This document shows positions 8,080 to 16,466 of a stretch of 50,127 bases of DNA, in pieces. Under the pieces are notes generated by a model, which was not told where the DNA came from, ran no database searches, and saw nothing but the letters and a program-made list of their open reading frames with translations. Within the stretch, counting starts at the first letter, position 1. The number at the start of each line of letters is the position of its first letter. Both the position numbers and the translations under genes were made by a program. This DNA comes from Oscillospiraceae bacterium. GTDB lineage: Bacteria; Bacillota; Clostridia; Oscillospirales; Ruminococcaceae. Where the stretch lies: NCBI GenBank assembly GCA_017848115.1, contig JAGAKZ010000002.1, forward strand, positions 1-50,127, written 5' to 3'.

Positions 8080-9448
8080 TTTTAAATTTCTCCTTTAAAT
8101 TATTCTCAGTGATACGGCGGAGATGTTCGTTATAAATATCAAAGACTACATATGTCGTTTCACAATTTGCGTCAATAAGTTCTGCAACATCTTCTTCGTG
8201 TTCACAACAGAATATTTTTTCTTGTGGTATACCGGCTATTAAAAGTCTCAAAGTATAGTCACCGGCACGTTCTCCACCTATAATGATTCTTTTTACACTA
8301 TCACAGTTTAAAAATTCAAAGTCAACATCATAAATCCATGCAGTATTTTCGGTTGCATACTTTGCATCAAACATATCGTCAAACAGCATGATTACATTTT
8401 TTTCTGAAGGATTGTCCCTTACTATATTGCAGGCATGTGAGCAGGCAACAGGATTTTGACCTTTTGCAAGAAGGCTGATGATTTTTTTATTATTTACCTC
8501 GATTATTTCAAATCTTGACTTTACAATACTGATTTTTTTGAAAGAGGCTTCAATCTGTTCGTATGTGAGACCGAATGTGCGCAGAGCTGTAATTGTAGCG
8601 GTAGCGTTATACACATTAATTGTATTTTCACATGGGATGAGATATTTGTATTCATTGCCTTCATTTGCAACTGTAATATGAGCTTTTCCATCATCTGTGA
8701 ATGTGCGCTCTATAACGTCGAAGTCAGCTTTTGGAAATTTAAAATCGCATTTTGAACAGGTTGCACGGCCTATATGGTTATATCTGATAAAATCATATTT
8801 TAAGTGAGCGTTGCAAATCGGACAAATGTTTATATCTTTTATTATGTTATCGGGAATAAGTCGTTCTCCGGGTATTTTTGCAATACCAAAATAGGTGCGT
8901 TTGTTCTGAAGCTTAAGACGAGAACTTATTATATCATCACAGTTAAGAACAAGATGTGATGAATCAGGAATATATTTGTTAAGTATATTAAAGATGTATT
9001 CTACATGAGCGTTTCTTTTATATGAATCTCTTGTAAGATTTGTGCATACAAGAATATCGGGTTTAATATATGGATATATTCTGAGAGCACTACGTTCATC
9101 TACTTCAAGAACGCAATATTTTTTCTTTGCTTTTCCTGACAATGTACTGTCTTTGAGAAGTGCTGTTGTGATACCAGTATCAACATTTCCACCAAAATTA
9201 TTGTTCGTACAGTCATAACCATTGTCGGTAAGGATATCGAGAATCATATTGCTTACTGTTGTTTTTCCGTTTGTACCTGTGATTGCTATTATTTTTTCAG
9301 GTTTTTCAAGATATTTCAGAAAATCGGGACAAATAGCCAGAACAACAGAGCCTGGCAGATTGGTTGCATTTCTTTTAAGAAGTTTTAAAAGTTTTATAGT
9401 TATTTTTCCGCATATTAAAGCAAATGAAAATTTTATTGGTTTTTTCAT
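8069..9448 (-). CDS. murT: MurT-like Mur ligase (divergent)
   Basis: A 459-aa Mur-ligase-fold protein. The ATP P-loop GTNGKTT is at 58-64. LEVDE follows at 114-118, and the inserted zinc ribbon typical of MurT is intact (C209, C212, C231, C234). The C-terminal domain keeps the AWIYDVDFE segment (370-378). Divergences are seen in the family's L-F-R-D-Q-x-x-R block (LTRDSYKRN here), the K-N-P block (KGQNP, 329-333) and the start of the N-D-N block (FDDMFD). MurT with GatD forms lipid II isoglutaminyl synthase; here the GatD partner lacks its catalytic residues, so the usual reaction is uncertain. The start follows AAGGAA, and a strong promoter lies at 9521-9549. A deleted duplicate of this gene sits immediately upstream. 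Confidence 0.85.
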   Translation of the reverse strand: MKKPIKFSFALICGKITIKLLKLLKRNATNLPGSVVLAICPDFLKYLEKPEKIIAITGTNGKTTVSNMILDILTDNGYDCTNNNFGGNVDTGITTALLKDSTLSGKAKKKYCVLEVDERSALRIYPYIKPDILVCTNLTRDSYKRNAHVEYIFNILNKYIPDSSHLVLNCDDIISSRLKLQNKRTYFGIAKIPGERLIPDNIIKDINICPICNAHLKYDFIRYNHIGRATCSKCDFKFPKADFDVIERTFTDDGKAHITVANEGNEYKYLIPCENTINVYNATATITALRTFGLTYEQIEASFKKISIVKSRFEIIEVNNKKIISLLAKGQNPVACSHACNIVRDNPSEKNVIMLFDDMFDAKYATENTAWIYDVDFEFLNCDSVKRIIIGGERAGDYTLRLLIAGIPQEKIFCCEHEEDVAELIDANCETTYVVFDIYNEHLRRITENNLKEKFKNAC

Positions 9449-9520
9449 AAGTGAATTCCTTTCAGGCTTTACTTATGTTAAGGTATAACAATATAATAAC
9501 TATTTTACCCTAACTTTATA

Positions 9521-9549
9521 ATTATATCATTAAGGCTAAAGATTTTCAA
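9521..9549 (-). promoter_or_regulatory. Promoter of the murT-like gene
   Basis: Minus-strand TTGAAA (9544-9549) and TATAAT (9521-9526) with a 17-bp spacer. The spacer, the -10 and the sequence after it resemble the promoter of the deleted duplicate at 9872-9900. Confidence 0.75.
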
Positions 9550-9569
9550 GTCTTTTTTTGACGGACTCT

Positions 9570-9824
9570 TCAGCCAAGAAGAACTATGTTTTTAGTTGTA
9601 GGGTTTTCACGTACTATATTGCAGCAATGTGAGGTAGCAACAGGGTTCTGGCCTTTGGTGAGAATACTTATTATTTTCTTGTTTCTGATTTCCATAGTGT
9701 CAAATCTGGTTTTGACAATGTGTATCTTTTTAAAAGAGGAGTTTATTTGCTCATATCTTAGAAGTTTTATAGTTATCTTGCCACACATTACAGCAAAAAT
9801 AAATTTTAAAGGTTTTTTTGACAT
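9570..9824 (-). pseudogene. Internally deleted murT duplicate
   Basis: An 84-codon frame made of two pieces of the adjacent murT-like gene. Residues 1-22 match its first 21 residues (KKPLKFIFAVMCGKITIKLL), and residues 23-84 match about residues 296-356 (YEQINSSFKK to KNIVLL), after which it stops. About 270 codons, including the P-loop and zinc ribbon, are missing, and the fusion is in frame. A GGAGTG ribosome site and a promoter (9872-9900) remain, so it could still be expressed as a small protein. Substitutions relative to the neighbour show that the duplication is not recent. Most likely a decaying tandem copy. Confidence 0.82.
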
Positions 9825-9871
9825 TTGTAGTTCACTCCGGTTTTAGATGGTATAATATGTATAACTAAATA

Positions 9872-9900
9872 ATTTTATCACTAAATTGTGTTTTTTTCAA
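9872..9900 (-). promoter_or_regulatory. Promoter of the deleted murT duplicate
   Basis: Minus-strand TTGAAA (9895-9900) and TAAAAT (9872-9877) with a 17-bp spacer. The downstream bases resemble those after the murT promoter, so the duplication included the control region. The rest of 9825-10083 holds a TATAAT at 10019-10024 that probably serves the EAL gene; nothing else is recognised. Confidence 0.65.
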
Positions 9901-10083
9901 TAATAATTTTAAAAAAAAGTGTTTGTACAAACAGTATAAATATGATGCTGAATTTTGTTTATTTGGATGAAAATGATGAAAATGCTGTTTTAGTGGTGAC
10001 TTATCATCGAAAAAATTGTATAATATATATAAGGGATACTTTGCAGAAATATAATTGATTCTTTGGGATAGGGGGGATCAGAA

Positions 10084-13000
10084 ATGGAAAATTTTAAAGA
10101 TAAGTCTTTTGTAGATTATATAACAAGTGGAACGCTACAGTTAAGATTAAAAGATTTTGAAAAATATATAGTGAATAAGATAAAAAATTATGATAAACAA
10201 TATGCTTTGATATGTATAAGAATAAGTAATATAGATTTTATTGATAGCGTGTTCGGAGCAGTTTCAGGTGACAGCGTCATAGACCATATAATTTTATCAG
10301 CTTGTTGTATAGTACAGGACAGAGGAATAGTTTTAAGATTTTCTTCTGATTATTATCTTGTTTTTATTGAGTACGAAAATAAGGAAAGTATTACTTCGTT
10401 TATAGAAGATATGAATACTTTTTGTGATAAAAATGAGATTTTTGATGCTCATAGTGTTAAAGCAGACAGAGTTTTCAGTATTTATCTTGTTGAAAACAGC
10501 AGAATCATTGATGGTTCTATCACGATTCCGGATATGGTGGATAAGCTTGCTATGGCAGCAGATCATTCGGATATTACAGATGGATTTTTTTATTATGATG
10601 ATGTCATGCATAATAAATTATCAAAAGAAATAGAAATCGTTAAATCTATAGATAAGGCTATGGAAAATAATGAGTTTCATATATTTCTCCAGCCACAGCA
10701 TTATCTGCAGCATGAAGACCGTGTTCTGAGTGCTGAGGCACTTGTGAGATGGATAAAAAAGGATGGAACAGTTGTTTATCCGGGTGACTTCATTCCTGTG
10801 CTTGAAAAGAATGGTATGATCACCAAGCTTGATTGTCATGTTATGGAGCTTGCATGTAAGTATATAAGTCAGCATATAGATGAAGAATGGTTTGAAGGTA
10901 TAGTTATATCTGTAAACGTTTCTAAGGTCGATCTTAAACTCAGAGAGTTTATTGAATACTATACAAATGTACGAAACAAGTATAATATTCCTGATAACCG
11001 CATAGAGATAGAATTTACTGAAAGTGCGGTATTTGAAGATTATACAGTATTCAAACAGATTATGTTTGAGTTGAGAAAGAGCGGATTTTATTGTTCAATA
11101 GATGATTTCGGAACGGGAAGTTCTTCACTGAATATGCTCAAATCCATGCCTGTCGATGTGCTTAAAATGGACAGAATGTTTTTTGTTTGTGACAATGACA
11201 ATGATATGGAGAGAAACAACTCTGTTATAGCCAGTGTTGTTGCAATGGCTCGTGGACTGGGAATGAAAATAGTCGCAGAGGGAATAGAATCTCCTGAAAG
11301 GATTGATTTCTTAAGAAAAATAGGCTGTGATGTTATACAGGGCTATGTTTATTCAAAGCCACTTTCAGTTGAGGATTTTGAAAAATATGTAAAGACTTAT
11401 ATTCCGAAATATTTGCCTATATCTGAAAAACTTACGCCTGCACCACCGGAAAAATTCAGCCCTGAAAATGCAGAAGTAATCTATCAGAAGTATACACAGA
11501 TGTTACCGTACGTAAATGCGATTGTTCTTGAACTTGATATAGAAGCGGATATGTACAGGATAATTTCTTTTGGAAAAGAGAAAATTCTTATTATGGATTC
11601 TGTAGGTGAATATTCTTCGTTTTTTGATAATGTTATATTGAAAAATACTCATAAGGATTTTCGCAAAGAAGCTATAAAACGAATATCGCTCAAAGGAATT
11701 TTGTCTGCATTTTATCGTGGTGATTCTGAAACAGAATATGAATTGATGATGAAGCTTTATGATGCGGATGAGAGTACGCTTACAGCAGATTACATATGGT
11801 GTTTGTATCATATACATTTTCAGAAGATAAGCAGACATTCCAAGCCTATGGCAACTATATTTCTTTCTGATATTCAAGAACAAAAAGAAAAAGAAATTTC
11901 TTGTCTTACAGCTGAAAGAAAACTTAAAGCGGCTGTAAAAAGTATGAAGTGTGACATACTGGATATAGATTTTGATATAGGAAAGATAACTATTTTTCAT
12001 ACCAATGATTATTACGACAGTAGATTTAGTGATGATGATACAGATAAAAGTGAAGAGTATGATATAGATGATTATCTTGAGAATGTTGTTATACCTGAGG
12101 ATTATGACAGATTGAAATTTGTGCTTAATTCAGTTTCAGGAGTTTATGGCGGGAATGTTTCAAGTGCAGAGTTGTATACCGAATACAGAATAATGGTTGA
12201 TGGTGAAAAGCACTGGAAGAGTATAAGTTTCATGCCAGAAAGTGATGAAAATACGATGCATACCACTGCAATAATGCAGGATATAACAGGTTATAAGCGG
12301 CTTGAAGAAAAGGCTATAAGTTCAGAACAGACACTTTACAAGTTTGTATCTGCGATGTGTGCTTGTGTTATAGAAATCAAATTTGATATACAGACTGTCA
12401 ATATTATAAAAGCAGATGCAGTATTTTCGGATATTTTCAGATGCGGTGATTTTTCAGAAATGTCATTTAACGAGTTTATCAGGTGTGTAGATGGCATTAT
12501 GATGTCAAAAATAGTTCATGCAGATGATAAAGAGGATTTTGGAAATACTTTTTCTCTGGATGTCATCAAAGAAAACCTGTTTACTAAAAGTCTGCAGTAT
12601 ATGGAGCATCGTATATTTTCAGATGATATATATAAATGGTTTGAAGTCAGGATTTTCAATAATGCTTCTGATGCGATGTTGTTCATCAGTGATGTAGATG
12701 ATCATAAGATCAATCTTTTAAGAAAACAACGTGATGCACGACGTGACCAGATCACAGGAACATATCAGATGGACGATTTTGACGATATAGTTCAGGAGTT
12801 TATCGAACGTGATGGCAGAAATGGGGAACATATGATGATTAATATTTCACTTTGTGCTCATGATATACCAGTGCAAAAAGAAAGTGATTTTGTCATGTGT
12901 CTGAAAAAGTGTGTAAGAAAAGATGACGTTATAGGCAGAAGTGATGATAGTTCTTATTTTGTATTTTTGAAGAGTATAGGGAAAGCATTTGCTCAGAGGT

Positions 13001-13200
13001 TTGTTGAAAAGACAATGCAGATCTTTGAGAGTATACGACCTGATGACAGTAGCTTGAGAGAGTTTTGTATGGGGATTTCCCTTCTTGTGGATGCTGATAA
13101 GACAGTAGACAAATTAAAAGAACAATCATCGGTTGCTTTAAAAGATGCAAATGTAAAAGGCGCAGGTGCTTTTTGTATTTATGATGGTATAAAAAAATAA
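10084..13200 (+). CDS. Cyclic-di-GMP phosphodiesterase (EAL) with degenerate GGDEF domains
   Basis: A 1038-aa protein. Residues 30-175 resemble a GGDEF domain but have SSDYY (about 87-91) at the signature position. Residues 185-440 form a complete EAL domain with E-A-L at 218-220, N278 (SVNVS), E310 region (IEIEFTES), DDFG at 340-343, K361 (LKMD), E399 (VAEGIE) and Q419-G420, so c-di-GMP hydrolysis is expected. The following ~450 residues look like PAS-type sensory repeats (e.g. TAIMQDITGYK, which ends a PAS-like unit). A last GGDEF-like domain carries DDSSY (about 952-956) in place of its motif. Neither GGDEF can be catalytic; they may bind GTP or dimerise. No membrane helix is obvious, so it is probably cytosolic. 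The ribosome site is GGGGGGA. Monocistronic, with a terminator at 13210-13244. Confidence 0.88.
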   Translation: MENFKDKSFVDYITSGTLQLRLKDFEKYIVNKIKNYDKQYALICIRISNIDFIDSVFGAVSGDSVIDHIILSACCIVQDRGIVLRFSSDYYLVFIEYENKESITSFIEDMNTFCDKNEIFDAHSVKADRVFSIYLVENSRIIDGSITIPDMVDKLAMAADHSDITDGFFYYDDVMHNKLSKEIEIVKSIDKAMENNEFHIFLQPQHYLQHEDRVLSAEALVRWIKKDGTVVYPGDFIPVLEKNGMITKLDCHVMELACKYISQHIDEEWFEGIVISVNVSKVDLKLREFIEYYTNVRNKYNIPDNRIEIEFTESAVFEDYTVFKQIMFELRKSGFYCSIDDFGTGSSSLNMLKSMPVDVLKMDRMFFVCDNDNDMERNNSVIASVVAMARGLGMKIVAEGIESPERIDFLRKIGCDVIQGYVYSKPLSVEDFEKYVKTYIPKYLPISEKLTPAPPEKFSPENAEVIYQKYTQMLPYVNAIVLELDIEADMYRIISFGKEKILIMDSVGEYSSFFDNVILKNTHKDFRKEAIKRISLKGILSAFYRGDSETEYELMMKLYDADESTLTADYIWCLYHIHFQKISRHSKPMATIFLSDIQEQKEKEISCLTAERKLKAAVKSMKCDILDIDFDIGKITIFHTNDYYDSRFSDDDTDKSEEYDIDDYLENVVIPEDYDRLKFVLNSVSGVYGGNVSSAELYTEYRIMVDGEKHWKSISFMPESDENTMHTTAIMQDITGYKRLEEKAISSEQTLYKFVSAMCACVIEIKFDIQTVNIIKADAVFSDIFRCGDFSEMSFNEFIRCVDGIMMSKIVHADDKEDFGNTFSLDVIKENLFTKSLQYMEHRIFSDDIYKWFEVRIFNNASDAMLFISDVDDHKINLLRKQRDARRDQITGTYQMDDFDDIVQEFIERDGRNGEHMMINISLCAHDIPVQKESDFVMCLKKCVRKDDVIGRSDDSSYFVFLKSIGKAFAQRFVEKTMQIFESIRPDDSSLREFCMGISLLVDADKTVDKLKEQSSVALKDANVKGAGAFCIYDGIKK

Positions 13201-13209
13201 TAAAAAATT

Positions 13210-13244
13210 TTCGGATAGTTGCAAAAGATTATCCGAATTTTTTT
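13210..13244 (+). terminator. Terminator of the EAL gene
   Basis: An 8-bp stem (13210-13217 with 13230-13237) followed by seven T. Confidence 0.8.
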
Positions 13245-13275
13245 GGGCTCTTTATAAAATATTTTATCGATTTGG

Positions 13276-13304
13276 TTGCAGCTTTGGAAATAATATGGTA
13301 TAAT
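13276..13304 (+). promoter_or_regulatory. Promoter of the small membrane protein/NCS1 operon
   Basis: TTGCAG (13276-13281) and TATAAT (13299-13304) with 17-bp spacing, 45 nt before the 54-aa gene. Confidence 0.75.
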
Positions 13305-13349
13305 TATTGCCTGTAGCTTTTTATATAATAATGAAGGAGGAGTTTGAAA

Positions 13350-13514
13350 ATGGAAGATAGTGATTTTCTTGAGCAGGAAATCTTAAAACGTATTGATGAA
13401 ATGGAAAATCAAAAATATGAATTTCCAAAAAAATTTTCTGTGAAAGACTATATTATAACAGGAATTGTTGTGTTAATTTGTCTTGCTATGGTTATTTACG
13501 GAGCTTTTATATAA
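13350..13514 (+). CDS. 54-aa single-span membrane protein before an NCS1 transporter
   Basis: A short gene preceded by a very strong ribosome site, GAAGGAGGAG, 7 nt before the ATG. Residues 1-33 are charged and helical (EQEILKRIDEMENQKYEF), and residues 35-53 form one membrane helix (IITGIVVLICLAMVIYGAF), probably with the charged part in the cytoplasm. It ends 23 nt before the NCS1 permease start and shares its promoter. Function unknown; as a co-transcribed small membrane protein it may be a stabilising or regulatory subunit of the transporter, which is inference. Confidence 0.78.
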   Translation: MEDSDFLEQEILKRIDEMENQKYEFPKKFSVKDYIITGIVVLICLAMVIYGAFI

Positions 13515-13537
13515 GAAAAAGGAGAATAATTTTAATA

Positions 13538-14962
13538 ATGAAAGATGTTAATAAGCAAATAGAAAAAGAAACATTTTTTGGTATAGCACCGATTTTGAAA
13601 AATGATAAGATTTATGGTTTTATTGATGCATTGCTTATATTGTCAGGTTATTGTATAGCAACGTGGAGCTATACGCAAGGCTCATATCTTGCTACACTTG
13701 TTGGATTCAAGCAGTTACTTATAGGAGCTTTTTGCGGTGCGATACTTATGTTAGCTATTTATCAGTTGCCTGTAATTCTCTCTGTACGTTATGGCATAGA
13801 TATCTGGATATGGTTGCGATCTGTATTTGGAAAGCGTGGTGTTACGCTGATGACAGTGGTCATTATACTGATTAATTTTCCGTGGTATGCTGTATGTGCT
13901 GATTTGTTTTCGTCATCTATGGAAAATTTGCTTAAAATATTTGGTATAGGACTTCCTGATTTTTCACATACCGTACTTGCTATTTTATGTGTGATTATTG
14001 GTACTGCTTTGGCTTACAAAGGACTTGGTACAATAACATGGACTACAAGAATATTGGTTCCGTTACTTCTGCTGCTTGGTGTGATGGTGGTTATAGTTGG
14101 ATTTACATCAGTACCGTTTCATGCTATATGGAGTTATATTCCTGAGAGGGATGAAGGTGAACCTGATATTATTCCATATATTATTTCTATAGAAGCAAAT
14201 TTTGCTTTTGTAATAACTCTTGTCGGTGGAATGGCAGAAGTTCCACGACTGACTAAGACGGAACGTTCAGGATTCTGGGCAGGAGTTTTCGGACAGGGAA
14301 TAGCAGGTTCTTTTTTTGTTGTTGTCGGTGCAATAATGGCTATAGCGATGCAATATGTTACCGGTGAAATGATAGATGATCCGACAATGATGCTTGCAAC
14401 ACTTTCAGTGCCTGCACTTGCGTGTAGTTCGCTTCTTCTTGTTGCTTTTGCAAATATTGGCACGCAGGCGGTCGGATCGTATATTTATGGTGTGATGCTT
14501 AAATCATCATTTAAAAAAGCAGATTATCGTATATTGATATTGGTTCTTGCTGTATATGTTTCTTTGCTTTGTGTCTGGGGGAAAATTATAGAATATTTTG
14601 GTTCGTTTCTTACTATCAGCGCCTGTATATATGCACCACTTGCAGCACTTCTTTTTACTGATTTCTTTTTTGTCAGACGTCAGAAAATTTCTTTACGTTC
14701 TGCTTTTGGTATAAAGGGATACAATGCGTATAGTTACACATACGGATTTAACTGGGTAGGCATTATATGTGTAGTGGCAGGTATTGTAATGTCACTGGCG
14801 ATATATAATCCTGTTAGCGGAGAGATTCATAATATGTTACTTTTTAGACTGACTCCAACAGGATTTTCATTTATCGGTACAGGAGTTTTATATTTTATCT
14901 TTAGTCTTGTTCCGCCTGTGAGAAAATATCTTTTGCGTGACAGAGAAGAAATTACAATATAA
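13538..14962 (+). CDS. NCS1-family nucleobase (cytosine/purine-type) permease
   Basis: A 474-aa polytopic membrane protein with about 12 hydrophobic segments, fitting the nucleobase:cation symporter-1 family (CodB/CytX type). Typical features are the N-terminal IAPILKNDKIYGFIDALLI region, the SGYCIATWSYTQGSYLATLVGF segment of helix 1, and the ATWSY/GSYLA glycine-rich turn. AAAGGAG lies 13 nt before ATG 13538; a longer frame to 13478 overlaps the small gene and has no ribosome site. No thiamine riboswitch or other leader is seen that would define the substrate, so cytosine, another pyrimidine or a thiamine precursor are all possible. Confidence 0.85.
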   Translation: MKDVNKQIEKETFFGIAPILKNDKIYGFIDALLILSGYCIATWSYTQGSYLATLVGFKQLLIGAFCGAILMLAIYQLPVILSVRYGIDIWIWLRSVFGKRGVTLMTVVIILINFPWYAVCADLFSSSMENLLKIFGIGLPDFSHTVLAILCVIIGTALAYKGLGTITWTTRILVPLLLLLGVMVVIVGFTSVPFHAIWSYIPERDEGEPDIIPYIISIEANFAFVITLVGGMAEVPRLTKTERSGFWAGVFGQGIAGSFFVVVGAIMAIAMQYVTGEMIDDPTMMLATLSVPALACSSLLLVAFANIGTQAVGSYIYGVMLKSSFKKADYRILILVLAVYVSLLCVWGKIIEYFGSFLTISACIYAPLAALLFTDFFFVRRQKISLRSAFGIKGYNAYSYTYGFNWVGIICVVAGIVMSLAIYNPVSGEIHNMLLFRLTPTGFSFIGTGVLYFIFSLVPPVRKYLLRDREEITI

Positions 14963-14985
14963 AAAATTTTTTAAGGTATAGTTTT

Positions 14986-16311
14986 ATGGATAAAAACAGA
15001 GATTACAAAAGCAGTCTTAGTGCAAGAAAGAGAAAAAAAACAGATATCAAGCCGTTTGACAGATTTCGTACACCTCCTAAGCAAAATTTATTTCTTATGC
15101 CTCTTATATGGCTTTTGTGCTTTATATTGACACGTAAGGGGAAACTGAAAATAAAGCGAGAACGTATGAAAGATTTAAAACCACCATTTATTGTACTTGG
15201 TACACACCATGCATTTTCAGATTTTTATGTAACACCGCTTGCTTTGTTTCCGTATCGTGCAAATTATATTTCCGAACTAGAGGGTTTTGAGGCATTTGGT
15301 GAATGGATATACAGGCAGGTAGGATGTCTTGGAACGCGTAAATTTGTAAATGACATAGCTTTGATAAAAAATATAAAAAAAGTAGTTGACAGAAAAGGTG
15401 TTATTGTAATATACCCAGAGGCAAGATATGCAAATGTCGGAACTACTGCGTTAATTCCTGAGTCGGTTGGCAAGTTGGTAAAAATGCTTGGAGTTCCGCT
15501 TGTTACAATAAATATGCGCGGAAATTATCTTCAGTCTCCTATATGGAATCTTTCGCTACGCAAAGATGCGCGTCAGGAAGCAATTATTTCTCAGGTGTTT
15601 ACCAAAGAAGAAGTATCAAAAGCAACCGTAGAAGAAATAAATTGTGAGATACAAAAAAAGCTTTCATTTGATGAATATAGTTATCAGTATGAAAAAAAGA
15701 TGAAAATTTCCTTTGAAAAAAGAGCGGAGGGTTTGCATAATGTGCTTTATCGCTGCCCTGAATGCAATTTTGAATTTTCAACCGGTTCGGAGGGGGCGGA
15801 TATATACTGTAAAAAATGCGGTGTACGCTTTACGATGAACGAGTATGGCAGACTTATTAAAGATGGATCAGAATGGAGATTTTCACATATTCCCGATTGG
15901 TATGAATGGCAGAGGGAATGTGTAAAAAAAGAAATTGATGACGGAAAATATTATTTTGATGGAAAAGTACATATTGAGTCATTACCAAATGCGGTTAATT
16001 TTATAAATCTTGGAACAGGCAGACTGGTTCATAATTCATCAGGATATTATCTTACATTTTGTGATTATGAAAAGCAGGAAGAAACACTTTATTTTTCATC
16101 AGCATCAATGCTTTCGGTTCATACAGAGTATGATTATCGTAATTCAGGTCAGTGCATTACATTGTCAACACTTGATAATACTTATTTTATCTTTCCTGAA
16201 TGTGATGGTTTTAATGCTACAAAATTTCAGTTTGCTACAGAGTATTTTTTTGAGATCTCTAAAAAACATGAAAACGGTTTGAATAAAGACAGTTGTAACA
16301 GACGACACTGA
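14986..16311 (+). CDS. PlsC-type 1-acylglycerol-3-phosphate acyltransferase with zinc ribbon
   Basis: A 441-aa protein. A membrane helix (about 34-49) precedes the acyltransferase domain with the H-x4-D catalytic motif (H74-D79, HHAFSD) and the YPEARY substrate block (143-148, the EGTR-type motif). After residue 250 comes a CPEC...CKKC zinc ribbon (C257, C260, C275, C278) and a ~160-residue tail not found in classic PlsC. It probably transfers an acyl chain to lysophosphatidic acid or a related lipid at the membrane. It lies 23 nt after the permease gene. The fatty-acid enzyme FabV is next but has its own promoter. Confidence 0.83.
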   Translation: MDKNRDYKSSLSARKRKKTDIKPFDRFRTPPKQNLFLMPLIWLLCFILTRKGKLKIKRERMKDLKPPFIVLGTHHAFSDFYVTPLALFPYRANYISELEGFEAFGEWIYRQVGCLGTRKFVNDIALIKNIKKVVDRKGVIVIYPEARYANVGTTALIPESVGKLVKMLGVPLVTINMRGNYLQSPIWNLSLRKDARQEAIISQVFTKEEVSKATVEEINCEIQKKLSFDEYSYQYEKKMKISFEKRAEGLHNVLYRCPECNFEFSTGSEGADIYCKKCGVRFTMNEYGRLIKDGSEWRFSHIPDWYEWQRECVKKEIDDGKYYFDGKVHIESLPNAVNFINLGTGRLVHNSSGYYLTFCDYEKQEETLYFSSASMLSVHTEYDYRNSGQCITLSTLDNTYFIFPECDGFNATKFQFATEYFFEISKKHENGLNKDSCNRRH

Positions 16312-16397
16312 TCTTGCATCATGCAAAGTAAGGCTTGAGTTTGAAAAAATCTGCAGAACTAAACAATGATAAAAATAAACAAAGGAAGAGAACACTA

Positions 16398-16426
16398 TTG
16401 CTTTGTTCTTTGCTTTATGTTATAAT
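16398..16426 (+). promoter_or_regulatory. Promoter of fabV
   Basis: TTGCTT (16398-16403) and TATAAT (16421-16426) with 17-bp spacing. Confidence 0.7.
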
Positions 16427-16466
16427 TATTTTTATGGCAAAAAATAATTAAAAGGAGAAATTTAAG

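Noticed and set aside
9901-10083. Possible c-di-GMP riboswitch before the EAL gene
   Set aside because: No GEMM consensus bases or paired helices were found; the -10 at 10019 leaves a short leader.
13245-13349. Possible thiamine or purine riboswitch before the NCS1 operon
   Set aside because: The leader is only about 40 nt and shows none of the conserved thi-box or purine aptamer elements.
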